From Algoriphagus terrigena DSM 22685 (GTDB taxonomy: Bacteria; Bacteroidota; Bacteroidia; Cytophagales; Cyclobacteriaceae), in assembly GCF_000429445.1 (NCBI RefSeq), contig NZ_AUBW01000003.1, positions 434,001 to 498,000 on the forward strand: a stretch of DNA of 64,000 bases. Direction: 5' to 3'. Position numbers and translations under genes: made by a program. Below, in pieces: positions 40,751 through 49,915 of the stretch. Position 1 is the first letter of the stretch, and the number at the start of each line of letters is the position of its first letter. The notes below the pieces were generated by a model that saw only the letters and a list, made by a program, of their open reading frames with translations, searched no databases and was not told the DNA's origin.

Positions 40751-42415
40751 ATGGCCGAAATAATCAGAATGCCAAAAATGAGTGACACAATGGAGGAGGG
40801 GGTGATCGCTGCATGGTTGAAAAAAGTGGGAGATACTGTGAAGCCCGGAGATATCTTGGCGGAGGTAGAAACCGACAAAGCGACCATGGAGTTGGAATCT
40901 TACGAAGAAGGTGTCCTTTTATATATTGGAGTTCAAGAGAAAGATTCAGTACCTGTGAACGGTGTCATTGCTATCATCGGGGAAAAAGGCGAGGCCTATG
41001 AGCAATTGCTCAATGGATCTGCTGCTCCGGCTGAAGCCAAAAAAGAAGAATCCAAGCCGGAAGCTAAAGCTGCCGAACCTGAGAAATCAGAGGAAGCTCC
41101 AAAAGCAGAAGCTCCTGCGGAAAAAATAGATACCTCCAGCATCAATGCAACGGTCATCACCATGCCAAAGATGAGTGATACCATGCAGGAGGGAACCATC
41201 GCCACTTGGTTGAAAAAAGTGGGCGATGCAGTCAAATCCGGTGAGATCATTGCCGAGGTAGAGACAGACAAGGCGACCATGGAGCTCGAGTCTTATGAAG
41301 ACGGGGTTCTCCTATATATCGGAGTCGAAGCTGGAAACAGCGTCGCTGTGGATGGAGTCATCGCGGTGATCGGAGAGAAAGGCGCCGACTATCAGACTTT
41401 GCTGAAAACACAGCAGGGCGGAAGTAAGCCTGCAGCTCCGGCTGAAGCGAAAGTCGAACCAGCACCGGAAGCAAAAACTGAAACGCCGGCTCCAGCGGCA
41501 AAAACGACCGCAGCACCGAGTGCTCCGGCAGCGGCAAACGGCGAGCGAGTGATAGCATCTCCGCTGGCTAAGAAGATGGCCGAAGAAAAAGGTTTTGACA
41601 TTCGTCAAGTAAGCGGATCAGGCGAAGGCGGAAGAATTATCAAGAAGGATATCGAGTCATTCGTACCTTCTGCAGCGCCTGCAGCTGCTTCGGCAACTGC
41701 CTCAGCTGCCAGCTCAGCTCCGGCGGTAGGTGTGGAAAGCTTCCGTGAGGAGAAAGTTTCTCAGATGAGAAAAGTGATTGCGAAGCGACTTGCCGAAAGC
41801 AAGTTTGGCGCGCCTCACTTCTACCTGACCATGGAGATCAACATGGACAAGGCGATCGAAGCCAGAAAGAGCATGAACGAGATCTCTCCCGTGAAAATCT
41901 CCTTCAACGACATGGTGATCAAAGCTTCAGCGGCAGCTTTGCGTCAGCACCCAAAAGTAAATTCCAGCTGGCTTGGCGATAAAATCCGCTACAATGATCA
42001 CATCCATATCGGAATGGCCGTAGCAGTGGAAGAAGGTTTGCTGGTGCCTGTGATCCGATTTGCAGACAGTCTGTCTTTATCCCAGATTTCCAATCAGGCG
42101 AAAACACTCGGTGGAAAAGCCAAAAACAAAGAACTTCAACCCAAAGATTGGGAAGGAAATACATTTACAATTTCCAATTTGGGAATGTTTGGCATCGACG
42201 AGTTCACTGCGATCATCAATCCTCCGGATGCCTGTATCCTTGCTGTTGGCGGGATCAAGGAAACCGTAATCGTGAAAGAAGGTCAGATGAAAATCGGCAA
42301 TATCATGAAGGTGACTCTTTCCTGCGACCACCGAGTCGTAGATGGATCTGTAGGTTCAGCATTCTTGATCACATTGAAAAGCTTACTTGAAGATCCGGTC
42401 AGGATCTTGGTTTAA
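40751..42415 (+). CDS. pdhC: Dihydrolipoamide acetyltransferase (E2) of pyruvate dehydrogenase
   Basis: The 554-residue protein has two lipoyl domains, with lipoyl-Lys at residues 43 and 174 in near-identical EVETDKATMELES contexts. Ala/Pro-rich linkers, a peripheral-subunit-binding domain (about 266-303, RVIASPLAKKMAEEKGF) and a C-terminal catalytic domain follow, the last with SCDHRVVDGSVG (His about 527). It transfers the acetyl group to CoA. E1 and E3 genes are not in the window. The acetyltransferase of pyruvate rather than 2-oxoglutarate dehydrogenase is favoured by the two lipoyl domains and the PKMSDTMEEG start. Confidence 0.95.
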   Translation: MAEIIRMPKMSDTMEEGVIAAWLKKVGDTVKPGDILAEVETDKATMELESYEEGVLLYIGVQEKDSVPVNGVIAIIGEKGEAYEQLLNGSAAPAEAKKEESKPEAKAAEPEKSEEAPKAEAPAEKIDTSSINATVITMPKMSDTMQEGTIATWLKKVGDAVKSGEIIAEVETDKATMELESYEDGVLLYIGVEAGNSVAVDGVIAVIGEKGADYQTLLKTQQGGSKPAAPAEAKVEPAPEAKTETPAPAAKTTAAPSAPAAANGERVIASPLAKKMAEEKGFDIRQVSGSGEGGRIIKKDIESFVPSAAPAAASATASAASSAPAVGVESFREEKVSQMRKVIAKRLAESKFGAPHFYLTMEINMDKAIEARKSMNEISPVKISFNDMVIKASAAALRQHPKVNSSWLGDKIRYNDHIHIGMAVAVEEGLLVPVIRFADSLSLSQISNQAKTLGGKAKNKELQPKDWEGNTFTISNLGMFGIDEFTAIINPPDACILAVGGIKETVIVKEGQMKIGNIMKVTLSCDHRVVDGSVGSAFLITLKSLLEDPVRILV

Positions 42416-42428
42416 TAGAATAACTGCC

Positions 42429-42456
42429 AAAAAGTCCTGTTTCGACAGGACTTTTT
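42429..42456 (+). terminator. Terminator of pdhC
   Basis: AAAAAGTCCTGT and ACAGGACTTTTT form a perfect 12-bp stem capped by the very stable TTCG tetraloop, followed by more Ts. It begins 13 bases after the stop. Confidence 0.95.
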
Positions 42457-42587
42457 GCTTTTGTATGGTTATTGGAGAAAGGGTTGTTCAGTTATTGGCT
42501 ATCAGTTACAATTGCTCTGATCAAAACTTGCAAAGCCAGATTGTTGGATCCAATAACTTGAAAACTAATAACCAATAACTTTTATCC

Positions 42588-43130
42588 ATGGAAAAAATCA
42601 AATCAACCACCGTCGTCGCCATCCGACACAATGGACAAGTGGTCATAGGAGCAGACGGACAGGCGACGCTCGGCAATACGATAGCAAAGAGTACGGTCAA
42701 AAAACTCCGTGTGCTTCAGGGAGGAAAGATCGTGACGGGCTTCGCAGGTTCGACAGCTGATGCATTTACGCTGCTGGAGAAGTTTGAAGAGAAACTCGGA
42801 GCATTTGGCAACAACATGAAGCGCGCTGCGGTTGAGCTGGCTAAGGAATGGCGCACGGACCGGATGCTGAGCAAGTTGGAGGCAATGATGATTGTCGCTG
42901 ACAAAGAAGACATTCTGATCATTTCCGGTAACGGCGACGTGATTGAACCAGACATGGAGATTGCCACGATTGGTTCGGGAAGCATGTTTGCCCAATCCGC
43001 AGCCCGGGCGATGAAGAAGTTTGCGCCACATCTTTCAGCCGAGGAAATGGTCCGGGAAAGCCTCCATATCGCGGCAGATGTCTGCATCTACACCAACCAT
43101 AATCTGGTGATCGAGCAGGTGAAAAGTTGA
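42588..43130 (+). CDS. hslV: ATP-dependent protease peptidase subunit HslV
   Basis: The 180-residue protein is the proteasome-like subunit of HslUV. The catalytic Thr follows the propeptide-like MEKIKST, in the sequence [19 protein letters not shown], and [20 protein letters not shown] is the diagnostic second motif. It forms a double hexameric ring that works with the HslU unfoldase to degrade misfolded proteins. HslU is not next to it, which differs from the usual hslVU operon. A terminator hairpin follows. Confidence 0.96.
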   Translation: MEKIKSTTVVAIRHNGQVVIGADGQATLGNTIAKSTVKKLRVLQGGKIVTGFAGSTADAFTLLEKFEEKLGAFGNNMKRAAVELAKEWRTDRMLSKLEAMMIVADKEDILIISGNGDVIEPDMEIATIGSGSMFAQSAARAMKKFAPHLSAEEMVRESLHIAADVCIYTNHNLVIEQVKS

Positions 43131-43152
43131 CAGTTTCGAAAAGAAATGAGTT

Positions 43153-43182
43153 AAAAGCCGGAAGTTGACTTCGGCTTTTTTT
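43153..43182 (+). terminator. Terminator of hslV
   Basis: AAAAGCCG-G-AAGT and ACTT-CGGCTTTT pair as a stem with one bulged G and a 2-base loop (or a slightly opened one), followed by seven or more Ts. It lies 22 bases after the stop. Confidence 0.88.
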
Positions 43183-43243
43183 CGTTTTAGGTAAACCTCT
43201 GGAAGAGATTGAGAGTTATCAGAATGTAACTCAAGCTTTTCCC

Positions 43244-43909
43244 ATGGAAACTACAACCACTAAAAAGACTGTAAAAAAGGATTATCGAAAACTGATCTTG
43301 GAAGGTTATGTAAATCATGTTTTGGAACATGGTGCTGAACCGGCCTCAGTTTTCAAGTTTGCGAAGGATTTGAAGATGAAGGAGGAAGAGTTTTATACCT
43401 ACTTCACTTCATTTGAATCCATCAAATCATCAATTTGGGTTTCAATATTCGATTCTACGCTAGAACAGATCGAAGCCCAGGAAGTATTCAAAGAATACAG
43501 CGTCCGGGAAAAATTTCTCAGCTTCCTGTTTACCTGGATCGAGGAGCTTAAGAAAAACCGATCCTACCTACTGAGTTTATACCAGGACAAAAGCAAAGCT
43601 TTCAAATCGCTGCCGTCAGATACCAGAGAGTTCAAAGAGAAGTTTAAAGACTTTGCCGGAGAGTTAATTTCGGAAGGGAGGGAAAGCCAAGAAATCGCGA
43701 GCCGGCCAGTGATCGCCGATCGGTACGACGAGGCGCTTTGGCTTCAGGTCGTATTCATATTCAAATATTGGCTCGATGACAGAAGCCCACGATTTGAGAA
43801 AACCGATGCAGCCATCGAGAAATCCGTCAATCTCGCCTTTGATCTGATGGGAAAGAGCGCACTAGACAGCTTTTTGGACTTCGCGAAATTTCTCTACCAA
43901 ACGAAATAA
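43244..43909 (+). CDS. TetR family transcriptional regulator
   Basis: The 221-residue protein has an N-terminal TetR-like DNA-binding region (about 12-62, ASVFKFAKDLKMKEEEFYTY followed by FTSFESIKSSIW) and an all-helical ligand domain. The DNA-recognition part is acidic (KMKEEEFYTYF) compared with the usual V-S-x-x-x-x-Y-Y/H-Y-F pattern, so DNA binding may be weak or altered. It is followed after two bases by a UbiB-like kinase gene, showing co-translation. A dedicated regulator-kinase pair is likely. Confidence 0.82.
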   Translation: METTTTKKTVKKDYRKLILEGYVNHVLEHGAEPASVFKFAKDLKMKEEEFYTYFTSFESIKSSIWVSIFDSTLEQIEAQEVFKEYSVREKFLSFLFTWIEELKKNRSYLLSLYQDKSKAFKSLPSDTREFKEKFKDFAGELISEGRESQEIASRPVIADRYDEALWLQVVFIFKYWLDDRSPRFEKTDAAIEKSVNLAFDLMGKSALDSFLDFAKFLYQTK

Positions 43910-43911
43910 AC

Positions 43912-45231
43912 ATGGCCAGTAAGGTAAAAGAACAGGAAACCATCCCGGTTTCCAAAGTGCAGCGAGCGGCCAAATTTATCTCCACGGGAGCCAAAGTTGG
44001 TGGGAACTACGTGAAGCACTATGCCAAAAAGATGGTCAATCCATCGATGGATAAGGAAGAACTGCACTCCAACAATGCCACCGATATCTATAATTCGCTC
44101 AGTGAGCTGAAGGGGTCAGCCCTGAAAGTGGCTCAGATGATGTCGATGGATAAGAATCTCCTGCCGAGAGCTTACCAGGATAAGTTTACGATGGCGCAGT
44201 ACTCAGCGCCGCCTTTGTCTTATCCTTTGGTGGTGAAGACTTTTCAAAAGTACTTCGGCAAGCCACCGGAAGGGATCTTCGACACGTTTACACGATCTGC
44301 TGTCAATGCCGCTTCCATCGGTCAGGTCCATCAGGCTACCAAAGACGGAAAGACCTTAGCCGTGAAAATCCAGTATCCAGGGGTGTCTGATTCGGTCAGT
44401 TCGGACTTGAAATTGGTCCGCCCTTTTGCGCTGCGACTTCTCAATATGAATGAAAAAGAGCTCGATCACTACATGGAAGAGGTGGAGGAGAGGCTCGTGG
44501 AGGAGACTGATTACACGCTGGAAGTGAAGCGCTCCCGCGAGATTTCGGAGGCCTGTGCGCATATTCCAAATCTAAGATTCCCGACCTATTATGATGAATT
44601 CAGCTCAGAAAGGGTGATAACCATGGACTGGATCTCAGGTAAGCATATCAAAGAATGGATGGAAACCAATCCCAGTCAGCAGTCCAAAAATCAGGTTGGG
44701 CAGGCGCTGTGGGATTTCTATCACCACCAGGTACACAATCTAAAGCAGGTTCACGCAGATCCCCATCCAGGCAATTTTATAATCCAGGACGACAGTCGAT
44801 TGGGAATCATCGATTTCGGCTGTGTTAAGGTGATTCCGGAGGATTTCTATCGGGGCTATTTTCCTCTGATGAAGAAGGGTATGGTCTTGAGGGAGGACGA
44901 GTTGAATCAGATCTTCTATTCGCTCGATTTTATTTCGGATCGCGATACCGAGGAAGAGAAAATTTACTTCAGAGGCGTGTTTAAGGACATGATTTCGCTA
45001 TTGGGGATGCCCTTTCACGTGGATCGGTTTGACTTTGCTGATGACGGCTACTTTGAGCGGATTTTCCAATTGGGCGACAAGATCTCCAACGATAAGATGT
45101 TCAAAAAATCGCGTCAAGCACGGGGTTCCAGACATGGCCTATACATCAACCGAACCTATTTCGGGCTCTACAATCTGCTCAATCAACTGCAAGCCGAGGT
45201 GGATACGACGAAGCCGGAATGGTTAAAGTGA
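43912..45231 (+). CDS. ABC1/UbiB family atypical kinase
   Basis: The 439-residue protein has the family hallmarks: the N-terminal KxGQ-like helix SALKVAQMMSMD, the Ala-rich loop NAASIGQVHQATKDGK, the ATP-binding Lys in LAVKIQYPGV, the catalytic HADPHPGNFIIQ and the metal-binding DFG in LGIIDFGCVKV. UbiB-like proteins support ubiquinone or other isoprenoid-lipid metabolism through an ATPase activity. In a menaquinone-using organism the role is less clear. It lies two bases after a TetR-type gene and ends at a strong terminator. Confidence 0.92.
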   Translation: MASKVKEQETIPVSKVQRAAKFISTGAKVGGNYVKHYAKKMVNPSMDKEELHSNNATDIYNSLSELKGSALKVAQMMSMDKNLLPRAYQDKFTMAQYSAPPLSYPLVVKTFQKYFGKPPEGIFDTFTRSAVNAASIGQVHQATKDGKTLAVKIQYPGVSDSVSSDLKLVRPFALRLLNMNEKELDHYMEEVEERLVEETDYTLEVKRSREISEACAHIPNLRFPTYYDEFSSERVITMDWISGKHIKEWMETNPSQQSKNQVGQALWDFYHHQVHNLKQVHADPHPGNFIIQDDSRLGIIDFGCVKVIPEDFYRGYFPLMKKGMVLREDELNQIFYSLDFISDRDTEEEKIYFRGVFKDMISLLGMPFHVDRFDFADDGYFERIFQLGDKISNDKMFKKSRQARGSRHGLYINRTYFGLYNLLNQLQAEVDTTKPEWLK

Positions 45232-45262
45232 AAAAAGGGAGGTTTTTAGCCTCCCTTTTTTT
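45231..45262. terminator. Bidirectional terminator after the UbiB-like gene
   Basis: AAAAAAGGGAGG (45231-45242) and CCTCCCTTTTTT (45250-45261) form a 12-bp stem with a 7-base loop and runs of A and T on both sides. It ends just before the stop of the convergent sorbosone-dehydrogenase-like gene. Confidence 0.94.
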
Positions 45263-45265
45263 AGT

Positions 45266-46453
45266 TTACTTCGAATAGGTCACCCGATAGATACAGTTGG
45301 CCATATCGTCTGAAATCAGCAGGCTTCCGTCAGGAAGTTCCTGAACATCCACAGGTCTTCCCCAGACTTCCTGGCTCGCATCGTCCAACCATCCGGTAGC
45401 GAATGTTTCTTGCCCGGTTACTTTTCCGGATGCATCCATTTTGGCCAGAACAACTTCGTAGCCCGCTTTTTTGCTTCTGTTCCAGCTGCCATGTTTGGCG
45501 ATGATTGCGTTGTTTTTGTAATCGGACGGAAACATTTCCCCTTCATAAAATCTGATTCCAAGCGGAGCATTGTGTGGGCCGAGTTTTGCGGCCGGTGCCA
45601 CATAGGCATCTGCTTCTTTCCCCTTATCTCCAAATTCCGGATCCTTGACCGTGCCTGCATGCCAATACGGATATCCAAAATGTTGTCCGGCAGCAGTTGC
45701 GCGGTTGAGCTCGCAATCCGGGGTGTCATCACCGAGCATATCGCGACCGTTGTCGGTAAACCACAACTCTTTGGTCACAGGATGCCAGTCAAAACCGACC
45801 GTATTTCTTACGCCATGAGCATAAACCTCCGGTTTTGACCCAGGTTTGTTCACGTCCAATCGGGTGATGCTGGCGAAAATTTCCTCTTCCGGATCACAGA
45901 TGTTGCAAGGCGCACCAACTGGCACGTAAAGCATTCCGTCGGGTCCGAAGGAAATAAACTTCCAGCCATGGTGACTTTCAGTCGGGTAGCCGTCAAAAAC
46001 CACCTCAAACTTCGGATTGTCCAGGTTGTTTTTGATGTCTTTGAACCTTAGGATGCGGCTAACTTCAGCCACATAGAGGTCGCCGTCCTTGTAGGCGACA
46101 CCATTGGGCATGTCAAGATTTTCGGCCAAGATGAACTTGGAATCGGCTTTGCCGTCGGCATCTTCATCCACCAGAGCATATATATATTCTTCCTGACGGT
46201 TTCCCACGAAAACAATTCCGTCGTCCGAGATGGCCATCGATCGGGCATTGGGCACATCTGCCGCCCAGACTTCGATCTTGAATCCGGGTTGCAGTTTGAT
46301 TTGATCCAGTTTTACATCTGCTTTTGCGGTGCGGATATCCTGTTTATTGGGGCCGTTTGAAGCTGAGACGGGAGAAAGCTTTCCCTGGCAGCTCGCACCC
46401 AGACTGATCAATCCGAGGGCAAGACTAAAAGCAATTGGCTTTATGTAGTTCAT
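45266..46453 (-). CDS. PQQ-dependent sugar dehydrogenase-like lipoprotein (sorbosone dehydrogenase type)
   Basis: The 395-residue protein has a lipoprotein signal (LALGLISLGASC, Cys at about residue 22) and a six-bladed beta-propeller of the glucose/sorbosone dehydrogenase family. Typical segments are EVWAADVPNARSMAISDDG, DMPNGVAYKDGDLYVAEVS, GHGVRNTVGFDWHPVTKELW-like GVRNTVGFDWHPVTKELWF, and IIAKHGSWNRSKKAGYEVV. Some members use PQQ to oxidise sugars or sorbosone; others have unknown substrates. The conserved His and Arg around the cofactor appear present, but cofactor use cannot be confirmed by eye. Confidence 0.88.
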   Translation of the reverse strand: MNYIKPIAFSLALGLISLGASCQGKLSPVSASNGPNKQDIRTAKADVKLDQIKLQPGFKIEVWAADVPNARSMAISDDGIVFVGNRQEEYIYALVDEDADGKADSKFILAENLDMPNGVAYKDGDLYVAEVSRILRFKDIKNNLDNPKFEVVFDGYPTESHHGWKFISFGPDGMLYVPVGAPCNICDPEEEIFASITRLDVNKPGSKPEVYAHGVRNTVGFDWHPVTKELWFTDNGRDMLGDDTPDCELNRATAAGQHFGYPYWHAGTVKDPEFGDKGKEADAYVAPAAKLGPHNAPLGIRFYEGEMFPSDYKNNAIIAKHGSWNRSKKAGYEVVLAKMDASGKVTGQETFATGWLDDASQEVWGRPVDVQELPDGSLLISDDMANCIYRVTYSK

Positions 46454-46534
46454 GGATTTTTTCTTTTTTACCCAAATAAGCTAATCAAATTGAGAATGTT
46501 TTCCGAGTGGAAGCTGTATAAACGGGGCTTTGGT

Positions 46535-46542
46535 TATTTTTG
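46535..46542 (+). promoter_or_regulatory. -7 box four bases ahead of the ABC-F gene start
   Basis: TATTTTTG matches TAnnTTTG fully and is followed by CGCC and then the ATG at 46547. No -33 TTTG is visible. The spacing predicts a leaderless transcript. Confidence 0.5.
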
Positions 46543-46546
46543 CGCC

Positions 46547-48472
46547 ATGTTATCGATTTCCAACCTTTCTTACTTCATCGGCGGTCGCCCGCTTTACGAA
46601 AACGCCAACCTGCATATCAAGCCGAAAGATAAAATCGGGCTTGTGGGTCAAAATGGAACCGGCAAGTCCACCTTACTAAAGATCATCAACGGCGACTATC
46701 AGGCGACCACAGGGGAAGTACAAAAAGCGAAAGACTGCACGATCGGATTTCTGAATCAGGATCTACTTTCCTATCAGTCTGACGAAAGCATCCTGAATGT
46801 TGCCTTGGCGGCGTTTAAAGAAACTTTGGCTCTACAGGATGAGATCGAAGAAGTCCTGAAACTGATGGAAACCGACTACTCGGAGGAGATCATCAATCGG
46901 CTGGCTCACCTTCAGGATCGCTTCGAAAGCAACGAAGGCTACACGATCAAGGCCAAAGCCGAGGAGGTTTTGGAAGGAATCGGCTTTCAAACCAAAGATC
47001 TGGGCAAGCCACTGCGACAGTTTTCCGGAGGATGGAGGATGCGGGTGATGCTGGCGAAACTCCTTTTGGAAAAGCCCTCCCTGCTCATGCTCGATGAACC
47101 TACCAACCACTTGGATTTGCCCTCCATTCAGTGGGTGGAGAACTACCTCAAAAACTATGAAGGCGCCGTTGTCGTGGTTTCCCACGATCAGACCTTTCTC
47201 GATAATTGCATCAGTACGACCGTGGAGGTCTCCAATCAGACTTTGACGTCCTATCCTGGAAACTACTCTTTCTATAAGGAGGAGAAGAAGATCCGAATGG
47301 AACTTCAGCAAAACGCCTACGAAAATCAGCAGCAGATGATCAAGCAGACGGAGAAGTTCATTGAGCGTTTCCGAGCCAAGGCGACCAAATCCAACCAAGT
47401 TCAGTCCAGAATCAAAGCACTCGACCGAATGGATCGGGTCAATGAAGTGGTCAATGACGAGGCATTTGTAAACTTTAAGTTTAAGTTTTCCCAGAAATCA
47501 GGACGCGATGTCGTGATCTTGGACCATGTCTCCAAGTCGTATGGTGATCTGGTGATCTTGAAAAATACAACGGCCAGGATCGAGCGGGGAGACAAGATTG
47601 CATTGATCGGAGCGAATGGGAAAGGAAAGTCCACACTGCTGCGGATCATCGCCGGCCCAGAGCAAACGACAGGCACTAGAACGGAGGGACACAATGTGAT
47701 CAAAGCATTCTTTGCGCAGCATCAGCTGGAAGCCCTGACCTTGGACAACGAGATCATGCAGGAAATGGCTCAAGCTGGAAGCAAGAAATCCGAAATGGAG
47801 CTTCGTGGCGTTTTGGGATGTTTTCTTTTTTCCAATGAAGAAGTATTCAAAAAGATCAAAGTTCTATCTGGAGGTGAGAAATCCCGTGTCGCATTGGCAA
47901 AGACGCTGATCTCTGAGGCTAACTTCCTATTGCTCGATGAACCTACCAACCACTTGGACTTTCAGTCGGTTAATATTCTCATCCAAGCTCTACAGCAGTA
48001 CGAGGGGACGTTTATTACCGTTTCCCACGACCGACATTTCATCAAAGGCGTGGCGAACAAAATCTGGTACATCGAAGATCACGAGATCAAGGAGTATCCC
48101 GGAACCTACGACGAGTACGAGTTTTGGAGAAGCCAACAGACGGAGGTGAAGACCACTCCTGTTGTCGAGAAAATTGAGAAAAAGCCTCAACCGGCATCGC
48201 CTCGAAATACCCCCGAGACACAGCAGGCGAGACGGGATCTGAAGAAGCTGGAAGAACAGCTCCAGAAGATCGAAAAGGAGATTGAATCATTGGATCTGCT
48301 GAAAGCCGAAACAGAAGCCAAGATGGCAGATCCGGAGATGTATGAGGATGAAGCGAAAGCTCAAAAAGTGCAAGAAGGCTACCAGCGCATCCAGAAAAGC
48401 CTCGATGATGCCAATGCTCATTGGGAGCAACTGGTAGATCAGATCTCTTCGCTTCAGGAATTGGCCGGATAA
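46547..48472 (+). CDS. ABC-F family ATPase (translation factor type)
   Basis: The start at 46547 (MLSISNLSYFIGGRPLYENA) is chosen over an upstream in-frame ATG because the family begins there and a -7 box precedes it. The 641-residue protein has two ABC cassettes without membrane domains: Walker A motifs VGQNGTGKSTLLK and IGANGKGKSTLLR, signatures FSGGWRMR and LSGGEKSRVALAK, and Walker B LLMLDEPTNHLDLPS and LLLDEPTNHLDFQS. The P-site tRNA interaction motif linker (about 240-320) and a C-terminal coiled coil follow. ABC-F proteins act on ribosomes, relieving stalling or giving antibiotic resistance. Confidence 0.95.
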   Translation: MLSISNLSYFIGGRPLYENANLHIKPKDKIGLVGQNGTGKSTLLKIINGDYQATTGEVQKAKDCTIGFLNQDLLSYQSDESILNVALAAFKETLALQDEIEEVLKLMETDYSEEIINRLAHLQDRFESNEGYTIKAKAEEVLEGIGFQTKDLGKPLRQFSGGWRMRVMLAKLLLEKPSLLMLDEPTNHLDLPSIQWVENYLKNYEGAVVVVSHDQTFLDNCISTTVEVSNQTLTSYPGNYSFYKEEKKIRMELQQNAYENQQQMIKQTEKFIERFRAKATKSNQVQSRIKALDRMDRVNEVVNDEAFVNFKFKFSQKSGRDVVILDHVSKSYGDLVILKNTTARIERGDKIALIGANGKGKSTLLRIIAGPEQTTGTRTEGHNVIKAFFAQHQLEALTLDNEIMQEMAQAGSKKSEMELRGVLGCFLFSNEEVFKKIKVLSGGEKSRVALAKTLISEANFLLLDEPTNHLDFQSVNILIQALQQYEGTFITVSHDRHFIKGVANKIWYIEDHEIKEYPGTYDEYEFWRSQQTEVKTTPVVEKIEKKPQPASPRNTPETQQARRDLKKLEEQLQKIEKEIESLDLLKAETEAKMADPEMYEDEAKAQKVQEGYQRIQKSLDDANAHWEQLVDQISSLQELAG

Positions 48473-48493
48473 TTGGCTTGGCTTTGAGGTAAA

Positions 48494-48505
48494 TTCTTTA
48501 CTTTG
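48494..48505 (+). promoter_or_regulatory. -7-like box just ahead of the T9SS plug-domain gene
   Basis: TTACTTTG (48498-48505) is 7 of 8 to TAnnTTTG, with TTGG at 48473 21 bases upstream. It ends five bases before the ATG at 48511. Confidence 0.4.
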
Positions 48506-48510
48506 AACTC

Positions 48511-49785
48511 ATGTCTAGAAAGTATTCGATTCTGATTTTCTTCCTGTTTTTAGCCAGCGCAGGCATCGCGTTTTCACAGGTACTGGAGGATAAAGTGTAC
48601 TCGGAGCATATCCAGTCGGTGAGGTTGTTTCCTTTGGGATTGCAGCAAGACAGTCAGTTGGATGCGCCTGTGGTGGGCATCTCTGATTCCAGACCGTTGA
48701 TGTTGCTCTTTGACGACGTTGCGTTCGACCCGGAGCAGTATTCTGCCAAATTGATTCATTGTGATGCCAACTGGGAAAAGTCCGGCCTTCGCGACAATGA
48801 CTTTTCTTTGTCTTTTAACGAATACAATATCACGGAGTACAACTATTCCATCAATACCCGAATTCCCTACATCCATTATGCTTTTCCGGTTCCCCGGGTG
48901 ACCAAATCGGGGAATTACATCCTGAAAGTCTACCGGAATCGGGACGAGAACGAGGTGATTCTGACCCGGCGATTCATGGTCTACGAAGAGCTGTTCACGG
49001 TAGGAGCGTCGGTAGTGCCGCCGACAGAGACGGAGGATCGAAGAGCCCTCCAGCAGATCAATGTGGTGGTTAACTATTCAAGGGTGGATTTGTCCGATCC
49101 CACCACTCAGGTGAAAGTCCTTATTAGACAAAATCAGCGCTGGGACAATGCTAAGCTACTGATCAAACCCACTTTCCTCAATCAAAATGCGAAGAGTATA
49201 CGGTACGAGCCCTTTGACGGATCGAGTACGTTCCGGGCGGGGAATGAATTTAGGTTCGTGGATTTGAGGTTTATTCGGGCGACAGGGGTAAATGTCGCTG
49301 AAGTGAAGGTGGAGGAAACGGTGATTTTGGCGAGTGCACTCCCGGACAAACCGCGTCCGGGCGGAGTTTATTCCCAGTATCTGGATCTGAATGGACAATA
49401 CATGGTGTATACCAATGATCGACCGGGAGGAAATCCAGAGGTTGAAAGTGAGTATATGTATACCACGTTTTATCTCGAAGCTGACCCCGGGCGGGATATC
49501 AGGATGCTTGGATCCTTGACAGGATGGGGCAACAGTCCAGAGTCTAAGATGAACTATGACCCAAAGACGGGACGATACAGCACGTCATTGCTGTTGAAGC
49601 AGGGCTGGTACGATTATCAATATGGTTTTGTGAGCGAGGACGGTTATGACTCCGACCCGATCGAAGGGAGTTTTTTTGAAACCGAAAATGAATATGAGGT
49701 TCTAGTGTACTACCGCGCCTTGGGATCCCGATACGATCAGCTGGTCGGATATGTGTACCTGCATCCAAACCGACGGAGGATTTGA
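48511..49785 (+). CDS. Type IX secretion system plug domain protein (DUF5103)
   Basis: The 424-residue protein has a signal peptide (SILIFFLFLASAGIAFSQ) and the DUF5103 body, with YSEHIQSVRLFPLG near the N-terminus, ALIHCDANWEKSGLRDNDF-like LIHCDANWEKSGLRDNDF, and a C-terminal immunoglobulin-like part containing YTTFYLEADPGRDIRMLGSL and GWYDYQYGFVSEDGYDSDP. The family was identified as the plug that closes the SprA translocon of the type IX secretion system in Flavobacterium. Its presence implies a T9SS in this organism. No other T9SS gene is adjacent. Confidence 0.9.
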   Translation: MSRKYSILIFFLFLASAGIAFSQVLEDKVYSEHIQSVRLFPLGLQQDSQLDAPVVGISDSRPLMLLFDDVAFDPEQYSAKLIHCDANWEKSGLRDNDFSLSFNEYNITEYNYSINTRIPYIHYAFPVPRVTKSGNYILKVYRNRDENEVILTRRFMVYEELFTVGASVVPPTETEDRRALQQINVVVNYSRVDLSDPTTQVKVLIRQNQRWDNAKLLIKPTFLNQNAKSIRYEPFDGSSTFRAGNEFRFVDLRFIRATGVNVAEVKVEETVILASALPDKPRPGGVYSQYLDLNGQYMVYTNDRPGGNPEVESEYMYTTFYLEADPGRDIRMLGSLTGWGNSPESKMNYDPKTGRYSTSLLLKQGWYDYQYGFVSEDGYDSDPIEGSFFETENEYEVLVYYRALGSRYDQLVGYVYLHPNRRRI

Positions 49786-49883
49786 CAGATTTCTAATTCT
49801 CGCGAAATTCCACGTGAGACTGGGAAGGCCCAAGAGCGGCGTTTTAAGAAGGTCTTGTGCTAGCCTGAGAATGTATATAAAAG

Positions 49884-49910
49884 AAAAATCCTCTCGATTT
49901 GAGAGGATTT
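49884..49910. terminator. Terminator between T9SS plug gene and Cas6 gene
   Basis: AAATCCTCTC (49886-49895) and GAGAGGATTT (49901-49910) form a perfect 10-bp stem with a 5-base loop. On the minus strand it is followed by TTTTTCTTTT, so it ends the Cas6 transcript; a T-rich stretch on the plus side may serve the other direction. Confidence 0.9.
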
Positions 49911-49915
49911 GATTT

